Origin: Allodiplogaster sudhausi
Taxonomy: Eukaryota > Nematoda > Chromadorea > Rhabditida > Diplogasteridae
Reading direction: 5' to 3'
DNA length: 64,000 nt
Assembly: GCA_945643635.1 (NCBI GenBank)
Contig: CALZFC010000106.1
Location: 388,136 to 452,135, forward strand
The translations under genes were made by a program, and so were the position numbers. The notes below the pieces were generated by a model. That model was not told where the DNA came from. It was given only the letters and a program-made list of their open reading frames with translations, and ran no database searches. Shown here piece after piece: positions 1-10,900 of the stretch. Each line of letters begins with the position of its first letter. Positions within the stretch are counted from its first letter, which is position 1.

Positions 1-1015
1 TTTGCGCAACCTACACTTGCCGAGTTTTCGAAGGGAGTTCATGATGCTGAGTGTGCGTACTTGGAATGCTGGCAAAGTGCCAAAAAATTATTATTTTAAG
101 AGTTTTACTGCTTTAAAGGTTACATAAAATTACAAAAAAAATCAGAGAGTAAGAGTAGAGTGTGAGAGACATGATAGAACTGTCTCTCTCTCTCTCTTTC
201 TCTCTCTCTATGTCGTCTCTCTCTCTCTTTCTTTCTAAGTGAACAGGCTACTTCAGGACTTGATCGTGTACTTGTAAGTGTCCGTGAGAACGCTCAACGT
301 GAATTATATACATCTCTCTGTAGCTCATTACAAAGCTCTTCCTTTGTACAATTCACTGGTATAGAGAGAGAGTCAACTTTCGGTTTCTTTGTAAGTGTTT
401 TAATGTGTTTTAATGGAAAGACACACATATGTTGACATCGTGCTAAAAACTTTAAATGGCTTGTGAATGCGTTCAATGGCCACGAAAAAATGCAGATTTT
501 TGCAGAGAGACAGAGGAATACGAGAGGAAGACAGAGAAATAGAGAGAGAGTGGAAAAGTAAGTTGTAAGTGTATGTATTTAATGTATTTCATTTGTTTGG
601 CTGTATGTTTGCAAGAGGTGCGAAGTGGTCGACGGAGGTGCGAAGTGAGAGTCGACGTCTGTTTTTCTCTGCCAACGCTATCTCGCCTTTTCGCGCCTGT
701 GACTTTTTTTCTCTAACCTCTCAAAAACGCACCTATAACGGGCTGTTTTCGTCGAGGGGCGGAGCTAAGCGACTGTTTCGTTGTCTAACCTCCGTGTTTT
801 GCGAGCAGCCTCGGCGATCTCGCGTGTCGCAGGCTCGGCGAACTTTTTTTCTTTTCTCTGCTCGTCAAATCTCTCGACTCATACCGCACTCTCGTCGTTT
901 CTGCAGCTCTCATGACCGCTCTCCAATCTCTCTCCATGGCTTTTTTTTCGGAGATACACTTCTGCTTGGGAACTATCTAGATTGTGAACTATCTAGAGGA
1001 ACTAGTTAACTAAGT
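1..1015 (+). repeat. B module, copy 1 (5' end cut by the window edge)
   Basis: B runs from a GCGCTGGATGCCTATGAA core through CT tracts (about 181-235), GTAAGT sites (for example 271 and 391), a GA-rich stretch (505-560) and a GC-box-like GGGGCGGAGC (756-765). It ends at ACTAGTTAACTAAGTT. Short open frames on both strands are shared by all copies and show no protein family, so I regard B as noncoding. Confidence 0.85.
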
Positions 1016-1278
1016 TACGCTATTTCCGGGACTACCGCTATTTTAGGGAGCTTAAGAGCTTAAAAGAGCTAAGAAGAGTTTAGGAGTTTTTAGAGTTTTG
1101 GGGCTCAGTTAAGCTTTAGGAATTTTTAGAGTTTTGGGGCTCAGTTAAGCTTAGGGAGTTAGAGAAGAGTTAAGGAGTTTTTAGAGTTCAGGGTCTCAGC
1201 TAAGCTTAGGGAGTTAAAGAAGAGTTAAGGAGTTTTTTAAAGTTTCGGGACTCAGCTAAGCTTAGGGAGTAAAAAGCT
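1016..1278 (+). repeat. C array (55-bp tandem repeat)
   Basis: About four copies of a unit around GTCTCAGCTAAGCTTAGGGA separated by GAGTTAAAGAAGAGTTAAGG. The first copies are more diverged than the arrays to the right. Confidence 0.8.
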
Positions 1279-1588
1279 AATGAGCTTTTAGCTGGAGTGC
1301 AAGAACAGAAAGAAAGACATCAAAGGTTTGAAGAAGAGTTCAGAGCACGCCAAAGAGCTTACGAATACAGCACATCAGAAAGCATGCGAAGTTTAAGAGT
1401 TTAAGTAAATCTATGCACTAATAAAGACTCCTAATTTTTCAGGTAATTCTAAGCTGCACATCGTCATTTTACAATTAATAAAAAAACCATTAAAAAGGCC
1501 TATCCCGGCTCCACTGCACATAGAGCTAAGAAGGCCATCTCAGCTCGACGGCACGCCGAGCCAAGACGGCCAACTCAGCTCAACTTAA
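1279..1588 (+). repeat. D unit followed by E minisatellite
   Basis: D has AAAGACATCAAAGGTTTGAAG and AGAGCTTACGAATACAGCAC. A short AT-rich stretch with a polypyrimidine-AG (near 1435) leads into two to three 35-bp E monomers (CCATCTCAGCTCGACGGCAC). Confidence 0.75.
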
Positions 1589-2590
1589 TGCAGAGCCAGG
1601 AAGGCAGACCCAAGAGTGAGGAGCTACCTCAAACTTGGGTAACTAAACCGGCGTTTGAAAGAAAGCGCTGGATGCCTATGAATTTGCGCAACCTACACTT
1701 GCCGAGTTTTCGAAGGTAGTTCATGATGCTGAGTGTGCGTGCTTGGAATGCTGGCAAAGTGCCAAAAAATTATTATTTTAAGAGTTTTACTGCTTTAAAG
1801 GTTACATAAAATTACAAAACAAATCAGAGAGTAAGAGTAGAGTGTGAGAGACATGATAGAACTGTCTCTCTCTCTTTCTCTCTCTCTATGTCGTCTCTCT
1901 CTCTCTCTTTCTTTCTAAGTGAACAGGCTACTTCAGGACTTGATCGTGTACTTGTAAGGAGCTACCTCAAACTTGGGTAACTAAACCGGCGTTTGAAAGA
2001 AAGCGCTGGATGCCTATGAATTTGCGCAACCTACACTTGCCCAGTTTTCGAAGGTAGTTCATGATGCTGAGTGTGCGTGCTTGGAATGCTGGCAAAGTGC
2101 CAAAAAATTATTATTTTAAGAGTTTTACTGCTTTAAAGGTTACATAAAATTACAAAAAAAATCAGAGAGTAAGAGTAGAGTGTGAGAGACATGATAGAAC
2201 TGTATCTCTCTCTCTTTCTCTCTCTCTATGTCGTCTCTCTCTCTCTTTCTTTCTAAGTGAACAGGCTACTTCAGGACTTGATCGTGTACTTGTAAGTGTC
2301 TGTGAGAACGCTCAACGTGAATTATATACATCTCTCTGTAGCTCATTACAAAGCTCTTCCTTTGTACAATTCACTGGTATAGAGAGAGAGTCAACTTTCG
2401 GTCTCTTTGTAAGTGTTTTAATGTGTTTTAATGGAAAGACACACATATGTTGACATCGTGCTAAAAACTTTAAATGGCTTGTGAATGCGTTCAATGGCCA
2501 CGAAAAAATGCAGATTTTTGCAGAGAGACAGAGCAATACGAGAGGAAGACAGAGAAATAGAGAGAGAGTGGAAAAGTAAGTTGTAAGTGT
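1589..2590 (+). repeat. Two partial B copies in tandem (338-bp internal duplication)
   Basis: The first copy runs to GTACTTGTAAG at 1958. The next base returns to GAGCTACCTCAAACTTGG, so 1621-1958 and 1959-2296 are direct duplicates. Both carry the rare AGGTAG variant near 1713 and 2051. Confidence 0.85.
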
Positions 2591-2985
2591 ATATATTTAA
2601 TGTTTTTCATGTGTTTGGCTGCATGTGTGGTTGAGACAGCGCGAATTGGCAAAGTGCCAATAATTATGAGGTGCGAAGAAATGAGCGAAATGAGGTGCAA
2701 TGTGTGTTTTTTTCTGCTTGCGCAGATTTTTTGCGATTTATTATGAATATTAACGTTAAGTATTGAGTACTTACAGAGTTGTAAGCAGCATAATTGAGAC
2801 TTTTGAGTTTAAAAAGCCTAAGGTCCTCGCACGAATTTGATCGTACTGTAGACGGCAAGAGTTTTACTGAGAGCTTATTGGTCGGCTGAGGGGAGGAGCT
2901 TAAAGTGCTCTTCTTATCATGTGTTCTAAGCGCTACTATAGAAATCTTCAAATTTTTCTGGTCATTTTGAGCAATCAACTATGTT
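2591..2985 (+). repeat. G linker
   Basis: AT-rich sequence with GAGACAGCGCGAATTGGCAAAG, a CCAAT-type TTATTGGTCGG and TTTTTCTGGTCATTTTGAGC. It links B to M35 and matches 49320-49702. The 104-codon minus-strand frame (2978-2664) is unlike any family I know and is probably chance. Confidence 0.7.
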
Positions 2986-3185
2986 TCTGCGATAAAAATG
3001 AAGCAAGATACAAAGAAATTGCCTTTCCCGAAACCACTACACGTTGAGCTAAGAAGGCCATCTCAGCTCGACGTCACGTCAAGCCAAGAAGGCCATCTCA
3101 GCTCGACGTCACGTCAAGCCAAGAAGGCCATCTCAGCTCGACGTCACGTCAAGCTAAGAAGGCCATTCCATGTGTTCGCAAGGTA
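2986..3185 (+). repeat. M35 minisatellite, three to four monomers
   Basis: AAGAAGGCCATCTCAGCTCG and ACGTCACGTCAAGCC make the 35-bp unit. The last monomer changes to CATTCCATGTGTTCGCAAGG and merges into A. Confidence 0.85.
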
Positions 3186-3769
3186 CATCAAAAAATGAGC
3201 GGCCAGGCTCACAGGCTAACCAACCGTGAGGCGGGGCCTGGAATTCGCCGATTAAACCGATTTCTGGGATGCCCATGAACCGGCGCACACTATACGTGAC
3301 GGTTTTTCGACCAAAATTTTTTTCTCAGCGGGGCCAATTTTTTTTGTTCTCAGACCTCGGATGAGGAAACTTCTTTTAAATGTCTAATCGTTCAGACTTA
3401 CTTTTATACAACATTACATAGCTAAAAAAACCGCCTTTCTCTGTAGAAAAATGTAGGATAGAGAGAGACACAGCTTCCGAGCTCTCTCTCTAAATGTTTT
3501 ACGCTAAGTTAAAGACTTGTGATTACATATGGTTGGCTCAACTGCACACAAAGATTAGAAGAGAATATCAGCGCGGAGTGATAGTTTTAATATGCTTCCT
3601 TTATTTCAGATTGCTCTAAATGAACCTGGGCGCAAAAGCTGCAGTTCCAAGCGTTCGCAAGAAACCGCCAAAGCAGCGGTTCATGCGTTCACAAGTAACG
3701 GCAAAAAATGAGCGGCCAGGCCCACAGGCGAACCAACCGTGTGGCGGTGCCTTGAATTCGCCGAACGGA
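3186..3769 (+). repeat. A unit
   Basis: Starts in AAAAAATGAGCGGCCAGG, passes the GGGATGCCCATGAACCGG core and the GATAGAGAGAG hairpin (near 3457), then TTTATTTCAG and the CGCAAGAAACCGCC monomers, and ends at the B join. Confidence 0.85.
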
Positions 3770-4870
3770 ATGCAGAGCCAGGAAGACCCAAGAGTGAGGA
3801 GCTACCTCAAACTTGGGTAACTAAACCGGCGTTTGAAAGAAAGCGCTGGATGCCTATGAATTTGCGCAACCTACACTTGCCGACTTTTCGAAGGGAGTTC
3901 ATGATGCTGAGTGTGCGTACTTGGAATGCTGGCAAAGTGCCAAAAAATTATTATTTTAAGAGTTTTACTGCTTTAAAGGTTACATAAAATTACAAAAAAA
4001 ATCAGAGAGTAAGAGTAGAGTGTGAGAGACATGATAGAACTGTCTCTCTCTCTCTCTTTCTCTCTCTCTATGTCGTCTCTCTCTCTCTCTTTCTTTCTAA
4101 GTGAACAGGCTACTTCAGGACTTGATCGTGTACTTGTAAGTGTCTGTGAGAACGCTCAACGTGAATTATATACATCTCTCTGGAGCTCATTACAAAGCTC
4201 TTCCTTTGTACAATTCACTGGTATAGAGAGAGAGTCAACTTTCGGTTTCTTTGTAAGTGTTTTAATGTGTTTTAATGGAAAGACACACATATGTTGACAT
4301 CGTGCTAAAAACTTTAAATGGCTTGTGAATGCGTTCAATGGCCACGAAAAAATGCAGATTTTTGCAGAGAGACAGAGGAATACGAGAGGAAGACAGAGAA
4401 ATAGAGAGAGAGTGGAAAAGTAAGTTGTAAGTGTATGTATTTAATGTATTTCATTTGTTTGGCTGTATGTTTGCAAGAGGTGCGAAGTGGTCGACGGAGG
4501 TGCGAAGTGAGAGTCGACGTCTGTTTTTCTCTGCCAACGCTATCTCGCCTTTTCGCGCCTGTGACTTTTTTTCTCTAACCTCTCAAAAACGCACCTATAA
4601 CGGGCTGTTTTCGTCGAGGGGCGGAGCTAAGCGACTGTTTCGTTGTCTAACCTCCGTGTTTTGCGAGCAGCCTCGGCGATCTCGCGTGTCGCAGGCTCGG
4701 CGAACTTTTTTTCTTTTCTCTGCTCGTCAAATCTCTCGACTCATACCGCACTCTCGTCGTTTCTGCAGCTCTCATGCCCGCTCTCCAATCTCTCTCCATG
4801 GCTTTTTTTCGGAGATACACTTCTGCTTGTGAACTATCTAGAGGAACTAGTTAACTAAGTTACGCTATTT
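3770..4870 (+). repeat. B module, full copy
   Basis: Complete from ATGCAGAGCCAGGAAG to CTAGTTAACTAAG. The GC box is at 4618-4627. It ends with the CATGCCCGCTCTCC variant of the 3' part. Confidence 0.88.
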
Positions 4871-5240
4871 CCGGGAGTACCGCTATTTTAGGGAGCTAAA
4901 GAACAAAAAAAAGTTTTAGAGTTCAGGGTCTCAGCTAAGCTTAGGGAGTTAAAGAAGAGTTAAGGAGTTTTTAGAGTTCAGGGTCTCAGCTAAGCTTAGA
5001 GAGTTAAAGAAGAGTTGAGGAGTTTTTAGAGTTCAGGGTCTCAGCTAAGCTTATTGAGTTAAAGAAGATCTAATGAGTTTTTAGCTGGAGGGCAAGAAGA
5101 GAAATTAAAACATCAAAGGTTTGAAGAAGAGTTCAGAGCACGCCAAAGAGCTTACGAATACAGCACAGCAGAAAGCATGCTCAGTATGAGAGTTTAAGTA
5201 ATTCAATGCACTAATAAAGACTCCTAATTTTTCGCTCAAC
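4871..5240 (+). repeat. C array (about three copies) and D unit
   Basis: 55-bp units near 4915-5070, then one D unit whose GAGAAATTAAAACATC segment differs from the other copies. Confidence 0.8.
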
Positions 5241-5784
5241 TGCACGTAGAGCTAAGAAGGCCATCTCAGCTCGACGTAACGCCGAGCCAAGAAGGCCATC
5301 TCAGTTCGACGGCACGCCGAGCCAAGACGGCCAACTCAGCTCCACTGAACGCAGAGCCAAGAAGTCAAAGGTTTGAAGAAGTGTTCAGAGCACGCCAAAG
5401 AGCTTACGAATACTGCACATCAGAAATCATGATAAGCATCAAAGGTTATAAGAAAAGTTCAAAGCACGACAAAGAGGATACGAAAACAGCACATCAGAAA
5501 GCATGCTATAATATGGTCTGAACATCAGAAAGCATGATAAGCATCAAAGGTTATAAGAAAAGTTCAAAGCACGACAAACAGGATACGAATACAGCACATC
5601 AGAAAGCATGCTAAAATATGGTCTCCTAATTTTTCAGTTATTTCTAAGCTGTACATCATCTTTCTACAATAAAAAGAGAACTATTAAAAAAGGCTCTTCC
5701 CGGCTCCACTGCACGTCGAGCTAAGAAGGTCATCTCAGCTCCACTGAACGCAGAGCCAAGAAGGCCATCTCAGCTCAGCGTAAT
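5241..5784 (+). repeat. E minisatellite interrupted by an 80-90-bp tandem repeat
   Basis: E monomers occupy 5241-5365 and 5695-5784. Between them AGCATCAAAGGTTATAAG and GGATACGAA-ACAGCACATC recur two to three times, a diverged D derivative. Confidence 0.7.
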
Positions 5785-6850
5785 GCAGAGCCAGGACGGC
5801 AGAATCAAGTTGAGAAGCAACCTCAAGCTTGGGAAATTAAACCGACTTTGGATGGCTATTTCGCGCAACCTACACTTGCCGAGTTTTCAAAGGGAGTTCA
5901 TGATGCTGAGTGTGCGTACTTGGAATGCTGGCAAAGTGCCAAAAAATTATTATTTTAAGAGTTTTACTGCTTTAAACGATACATAAAATTACAAAAAAAA
6001 ATCAGAGAGTAAGAGTAGAGTGGGAGAGACATGATAGAACTCTCTCTCTCTCTCTCTCTTTCTCTCTCTAAGTCGTCTCTCTCTCTCTCTTTCTTTCAAT
6101 GTGAACAGGCTTCTTCAGGACTTGATCGTTTACTTGTAAGTGTCTGGGAGAACGCTCAACGTGAATTATATACATCTCTCTGTAGCTCATTACAAAGCTC
6201 TTTCTTTGTAAAATTCAGTGGTATAGAGAGAGAGTCAACTTTCGGTCTCTTTGTAAGTGCTTTAATGTGTTTTAATCGGAAAAAAATGCGTAAACGCACA
6301 CATGTTGGCATTGTGCCAAAAACTTTAAATGACTTGTGAATGCGTTAAATGGACACGAAAAAATTCAGATTTTTGCAGAGAGACAGAGGAATGCGAGAAG
6401 AAGACAGAGAAATAGAGAGAGAGTGGAAAGTAAGTTGTAAGTGTATATATTTAATGTTTTTCATGTGTTTGGCTGTATGTTTGCAAGAGGTGCGAAGTGG
6501 TCGTCGGAGGTGCGAAGTGAGAGTCGACGTCTGTTTTTCTCTGCCAACGCTATCTCGCCTTTTCGCGCCTGTGACTTTTTTTCTCTAACCTCTCAAAAAC
6601 GCACCTATAACGGGCTGTTTTCGTCGAGGGGCGGAGCTAAGCGACTGTTTCGTTGTCTAACCTCCGCGTTTTGCGAGCTATTTCGTTCGTTTTGGGGCGG
6701 AGCTTAAGGAGTCTCTCCACTTTTGTCTGCATCTTTGGCCTCCACGAAAAGAGTGCTATTTCGCCTTTTCGTCTTACCTGACCCTCATCGTTATGAGGCT
6801 ATTTCGATTTTTGGTGTTTCGTAGCACTGCTCTCCAATCTTTCTCCATGC
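5785..6850 (+). repeat. Diverged B module ending at the gene
   Basis: The body is about 95% like the others. Its 3' part differs after 6678 (TTTCGTTCGTTTTGGGGCGG, a second GC box near 6694). CTCTCCAATCTTTCTCCATG at 6830-6849 marks the last recognisable repeat bases. It borders, and may have truncated, the minus-strand gene. Confidence 0.8.
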
Positions 6851-6954
6851 AAAAAGTTTCATCTTCTTTCTCCATGTTCTGACGTTCCACCTTCAAAATA
6901 ATTAAAGATATACTAACCCCCACAGTACAATTTGCGTCTGAGAAAGAAGATTTA
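6850..6954 (-). other. Gene-to-repeat transition, possible remnant of a further exon
   Basis: On the minus strand, an open frame with residues such as VERQNMEKEDETF and EKDWRAVL starts about 90 bp past the stop and runs into repeat sequence. An AG (6938-6937) precedes it, but the implied intron after exon 18 would be only 26 bp. I therefore leave it outside the gene model. Confidence 0.25.
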
Positions 6955-6956
6955 TT
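6951..6956 (-). terminator. AATAAA polyadenylation-type hexamer overlapping the stop codon
   Basis: The stop TAA (6957-6955) overlaps AATAAA at 6956-6951. A cleavage site 10-30 bp further on would lie before the repeat that begins near 6850. One hexamer in AT-rich DNA is weak evidence, so the natural 3' end may instead have been lost. Confidence 0.3.
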
Positions 6957-7921
6957 AAAATACCTCCGTGAATGAATGCAGCCTAATACATCGTTCACGA
7001 AGACCTCGTCGATCAAGACCGTGATCCTGCACAATGTCTGCTATCTTCTTGAATTGCCGTCCTAGCATATTATACTTATGAAGCATTTTTGACAGACCAA
7101 GAAGAATCTGTAATGAAAAGAGATATTGTTAAAGTTTATATTAATAAAAAAGGTGTGCCAGAAACCTCTCTGTCCAAATTCTGGTACAATGGATTGCGAC
7201 CGCGATGGTGTGCTGCTTCTTCTGGGGTGTAGGCATAAACTTGGCCGAAAAGAGGAGGTCGCGTGTTACTGTCGAGGGGCGGGAGGACGTTACTTATCTG
7301 GTACTGAATACTGCCAGCCACCTTCATTATCTAAAAATTAATTATTGCAAACAAAGTGTAAATGCATTATAAATATATTTAAAAATATACCGGCTCTCCA
7401 CTTGGCACTGGCACTCCTTGGTAAAGCATCGCTCCCAAGGCATTACCACTGTTGTACTTCACAATGTCTTTCTTGAACGCCTTGGAGAGAGGATGATCAC
7501 CAGTGAGGAGAGAGTGAAGGGGCTCGGGATTCTTTGGCAGCGGAAGGAGTCGCACCTTTAAAACGGAATAGGTAAATGAAAACAAACAATAAACTAAATA
7601 CTGTTACCTTGCCATCACTGCAGCAATTCAAGGAATAGGAGATCGCAGCACAGTATTGGCATGTCCTCGGTTCGCCCAGGTAGTAAAGAGAAGGTATCTC
7701 GAAGCGAGGGTGAGCTGTATTGACAGTTCGCTCTCCGGACGCCGCACCAAGAGGACGAGAGGGATTGTGTCGCTTTCGAAATTGGGCGGTTCGCATTTGT
7801 GCTCGTCTCTCAGCTTCCTTCTCTGGCGTCTGGCTGGCGGAGAGATTTGCCTGATAAGCTGCGTCCTTATCACGGCAGGAAGGAGATGCCCGATAATCTT
7901 GGTGAGCCTTTCTTCGCCTTT
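6955..7921 (-). other. Helitron-like N-terminal region, exons 15-18 (truncated transposon protein part)
   Basis: Exon 15 starts with a charged, repetitive segment (EKEAERRAQMRTAQFRKR), as is common upstream of the Helitron zinc finger. It ends with C746-x2-C749-x8-C758-C759 followed by SDGKV. Exon 16 continues RLLPLPKNPEPLHSLL, then FKKDIVKYNSGNALGAM. Exon 17 gives IQYQISNVLPP, then PPLFGQVYAYTPEEA and NPLYQNLDREV. The order (Cys pairs, CC-x-x-GKV, Pro-Leu-rich strand, YNS box, RPxFGQxYxY box) is that of the Helitron-like N-terminal domain. The gap between the two Cys pairs is short. Exon 18 adds MLHKYNMLGRQFKKI and then loses similarity. The Rep HUH motif and SF1B helicase that should follow are absent. 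Confidence 0.68.
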
Positions 7922-10900
7922 CTGAAACAATAGTAGTAATTAAAGAACTAAATAAATAAAACTAAATAAATAACGATTACATATGAATTTCGATTGTACC
8001 GGAAGCAGATTGAAGAGAGCGAAGAGCGTTGTCCGCACTGGCAATAGCTGCATTAGCAATGATGTCGAAATCAGAAGTTTCATTAACACGAGAATCTAAA
8101 TGAAATTAAGTTTCTCATGACATAAATGATAAATCAAAAGATGAAGCAAAGGCCAAAGGAATAGAAACCACGTTGAGATTGCATCCAATCGACTGCGCGA
8201 GTGGCAAAGATATCAAAATGTGCTGACAAGTCAGCAGCAGCAATCTCAAGACTTTCTTTTCCAACACAGTCTTTGAAAGAGTTGTGAATGGAGGAGGAAA
8301 TGCTGCAGAGAGTGATTTCGCTTGGAGGTGATTCATCACGACGTGATTCTGATGTGAAGACAAGGCCAGCAGTTACTGCGGATTTGAACGCTATTGAAGC
8401 TGCTTCTCCAAGGTAATTCAGAGCCTAAGAAGAATCTCTTTTAATAGGAATGAATAAATGAAATAAAAAAGAAACATACAGTTGCTGTGCTATTGAGATG
8501 TTGGATAGCTGCAAGGACAGCTACATATGCCCGCAGCACAGTGTCCTGCTCTGAGAGCCACGCAGACTCTGGAGACGTCGTTGGGCGAGTAACATAGATA
8601 ATTCCTAAAAGTGTAAGAAATAAATAAAATGTATGTGCTTGGTATGAACTTTCTCACCTTTTCTCGCTTGATTAGAACGTCGTTGATGGGTCCATACCAG
8701 TTCAGGAACTAAATTAAAAGAGTTGTATATATATATATAACTATTTATTTATTTATTTATACAAATATATATATATAATGTAAACTGACTCAGCCACTGT
8801 TTTTTGTTTCGAGGCTTCTCGGCGGTTTGGATAACGATGTGGTCACACTGCACGTTCTCAACTGGAGTGACAGTGCTCCAAATCTTGTAGTTCACGGGAG
8901 CTGCCAGCTTCTGTCGCCGTTGAGAAGCTGCGGAACCACTTCGTCGTCCTCGTCGACTTTCCGAGCTCAATTCACTTACTCCACTACCCTCGCTAACCAT
9001 GCTCACATCGCTCGCAACGCTTCCGCTCCTTGAGCTCACACGTCGACGTTGCGGCATGTTCTCTGCAATCTGCTCCTTGAACTGCCGAAGAAGCTCGTGG
9101 ATTACTGGAATGTGAAAGAAAAATCATTTATCGTAATTAGCAATCATGTAAACGAAGTGAAGACCTTGAGAAAGAGACGTTATTCTCTCAAGGGAAGGTT
9201 GGTCAGAAGGCACGTCATCAGCTATAAATAATAAAATAAGAAAAACAATTTAACAAAACGTAAAAATAGATTTATGTTTACAATTTATACCACACCTGAG
9301 ATTCTCTGAGTAGCAGAACCACTCGCAGTTGGTACGAATACTGAGGCGTCGATGGACTTTGGACGCTTAGCTTGCACGGGAGTACCAGCAGAAGGGAAGA
9401 GTCTTCTCTTGGATCTCATCGTTGGAGGAGCTTAATTGAAGTAATTTGAAAATTAAAGACTTTTCTGCCGAGAGATTGAATGAATAATTACCGAGAAAGG
9501 GCAATGAAGTGACTGCTTGAATCACGGGAGGGACGGCATTATCATCATCTTAAAAAAAAGAAATGCTAAATTTATCCCTGAATAATAATATAATAAAGAA
9601 TATTAAATAAATATTTAATTTTGTACTTGAAAATAGTACCTTCCGAGCAATCGCCACCGCTCTCGGAGCCGATATCAGAGTCGACATCAGCAGAAGTTGT
9701 ATCCGTTGGTGTACTGCGGAAGCTAAATAAAAAAGAATAAATAAGAGAAATACAAATGAAGTCAAGGGAACGTACATTCTGTTGAAAACCCGCCGGACGG
9801 CCCGGACACCATTGGATATGGCGTTGGAGTAGAGGAACTCTCTCGGAATGTCGATGTGAACATCGCAGTACTTCTTGCGAAGTGGTCTGGCATCTTCCTT
9901 CATCTTCAGGAGCATGCAGTCGTTCCTTCGCATGATGTTCTTCATGCACTCGTAGTCGTGCTGCGTGAAGGCGGCGAAGGTTATCACGTCAAACTTAAAG
10001 CAAGTATAATTTTTGTTTGAAATCTAGACTTGAATCAACAAGTACCTGGGAGTAGCTGTTGTGTTCGAAAGATAGCAGAATAGCTTGAAGAGCTATTCTC
10101 ATTCCCATTTCTTTTGGAATCCCGTAGATTCCAATTCCAAGAAACGGGAATGCCTGGAAATGTGTATGTATGCGAGATGAGATCATGGAAGAATCGTGAT
10201 TTTAAATAAATTAAAAATAAATAAATAAATAAATATATATATATATATATAATCTACATATATATATTATACATGTTTATTTATAAATATATACTTCAGA
10301 GAAAAAATTTTCAATAAAAGAATCAATAAAAGAAGTTATGTAAGTGCCGTACTATCTTCCTCCAGCCCTTGCGCTTGGCTATCCTCATGGCGTTGAAGTA
10401 CGCATGGATGAGCCTGGCGTGTTGCTCGCGCGTTATAGCAGGAGCGTTCCTGCGGCAGTCGGGTGCCACCGCGTGGATGATCCCTTCAATCATTGTATTG
10501 TAATAATACAAGAATATTGGCAATGATAATTAACACACCCTTCACTTTTCGAGAGAGAGCATAGGCGTCTGTAGAGACGGCATCTCCAGCTCGCAATTGG
10601 AGCGTGGAATAGCCACGACTCTTACAGATCTTCTCCTTCTTCTTCTGGAGTGCGTTCTTGAACGCAGCTTCAGTGATCGGGTTGTTCCCAATCGCAGCCT
10701 CCCAAATGGCGCGGTTCACGCCATCACCTGAGATTACATAGGTAGAAATAGAAAGACAAATATAGTACAAAAACACATAAAAGCCAAGTAAGTACCTTCA
10801 CGGAGTTCGGCATTCGCAGCATTAACAATGACATCGTGGTCCACGACATCTTGAATCCGGCAGTCGATGACCTGTATCCTTACATGATGGTAGTTGCTGT

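Noticed and set aside
294..476. Conserved 60-codon minus-strand frame in each B copy (also 4156, 17484, 23325, 38453 and others)
   Set aside because: Its conservation equals that of the surrounding noncoding repeat, there is no family match, and related copies carry stops or extensions.
569..1009. Plus-strand 82-146-codon frame in the GC-richer 3' part of B
   Set aside because: It varies in length between copies through one-base indels and shows no sign of selection for the frame.
1200..1275. TTAGGG in the C repeat as telomere sequence
   Set aside because: It occurs once per 55-bp unit inside AAGCTTAGGGAGTT, never in tandem.
2664..2978. 104-codon minus-strand frame in the G linker (copy at 49313-49693)
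   Set aside because: AT-rich sequence, no known motif, only two copies that are recent duplicates, so conservation is uninformative.
7656..7925. Plus-strand open frame of 89 codons
   Set aside because: It is the antisense shadow of exon 15 of the fusion gene.
7628..7930. Alternative minus-strand frame of 100 codons in exon 15
   Set aside because: The frame set by the upstream exon phase carries the Cys motif and continues into exon 16; this one does not.
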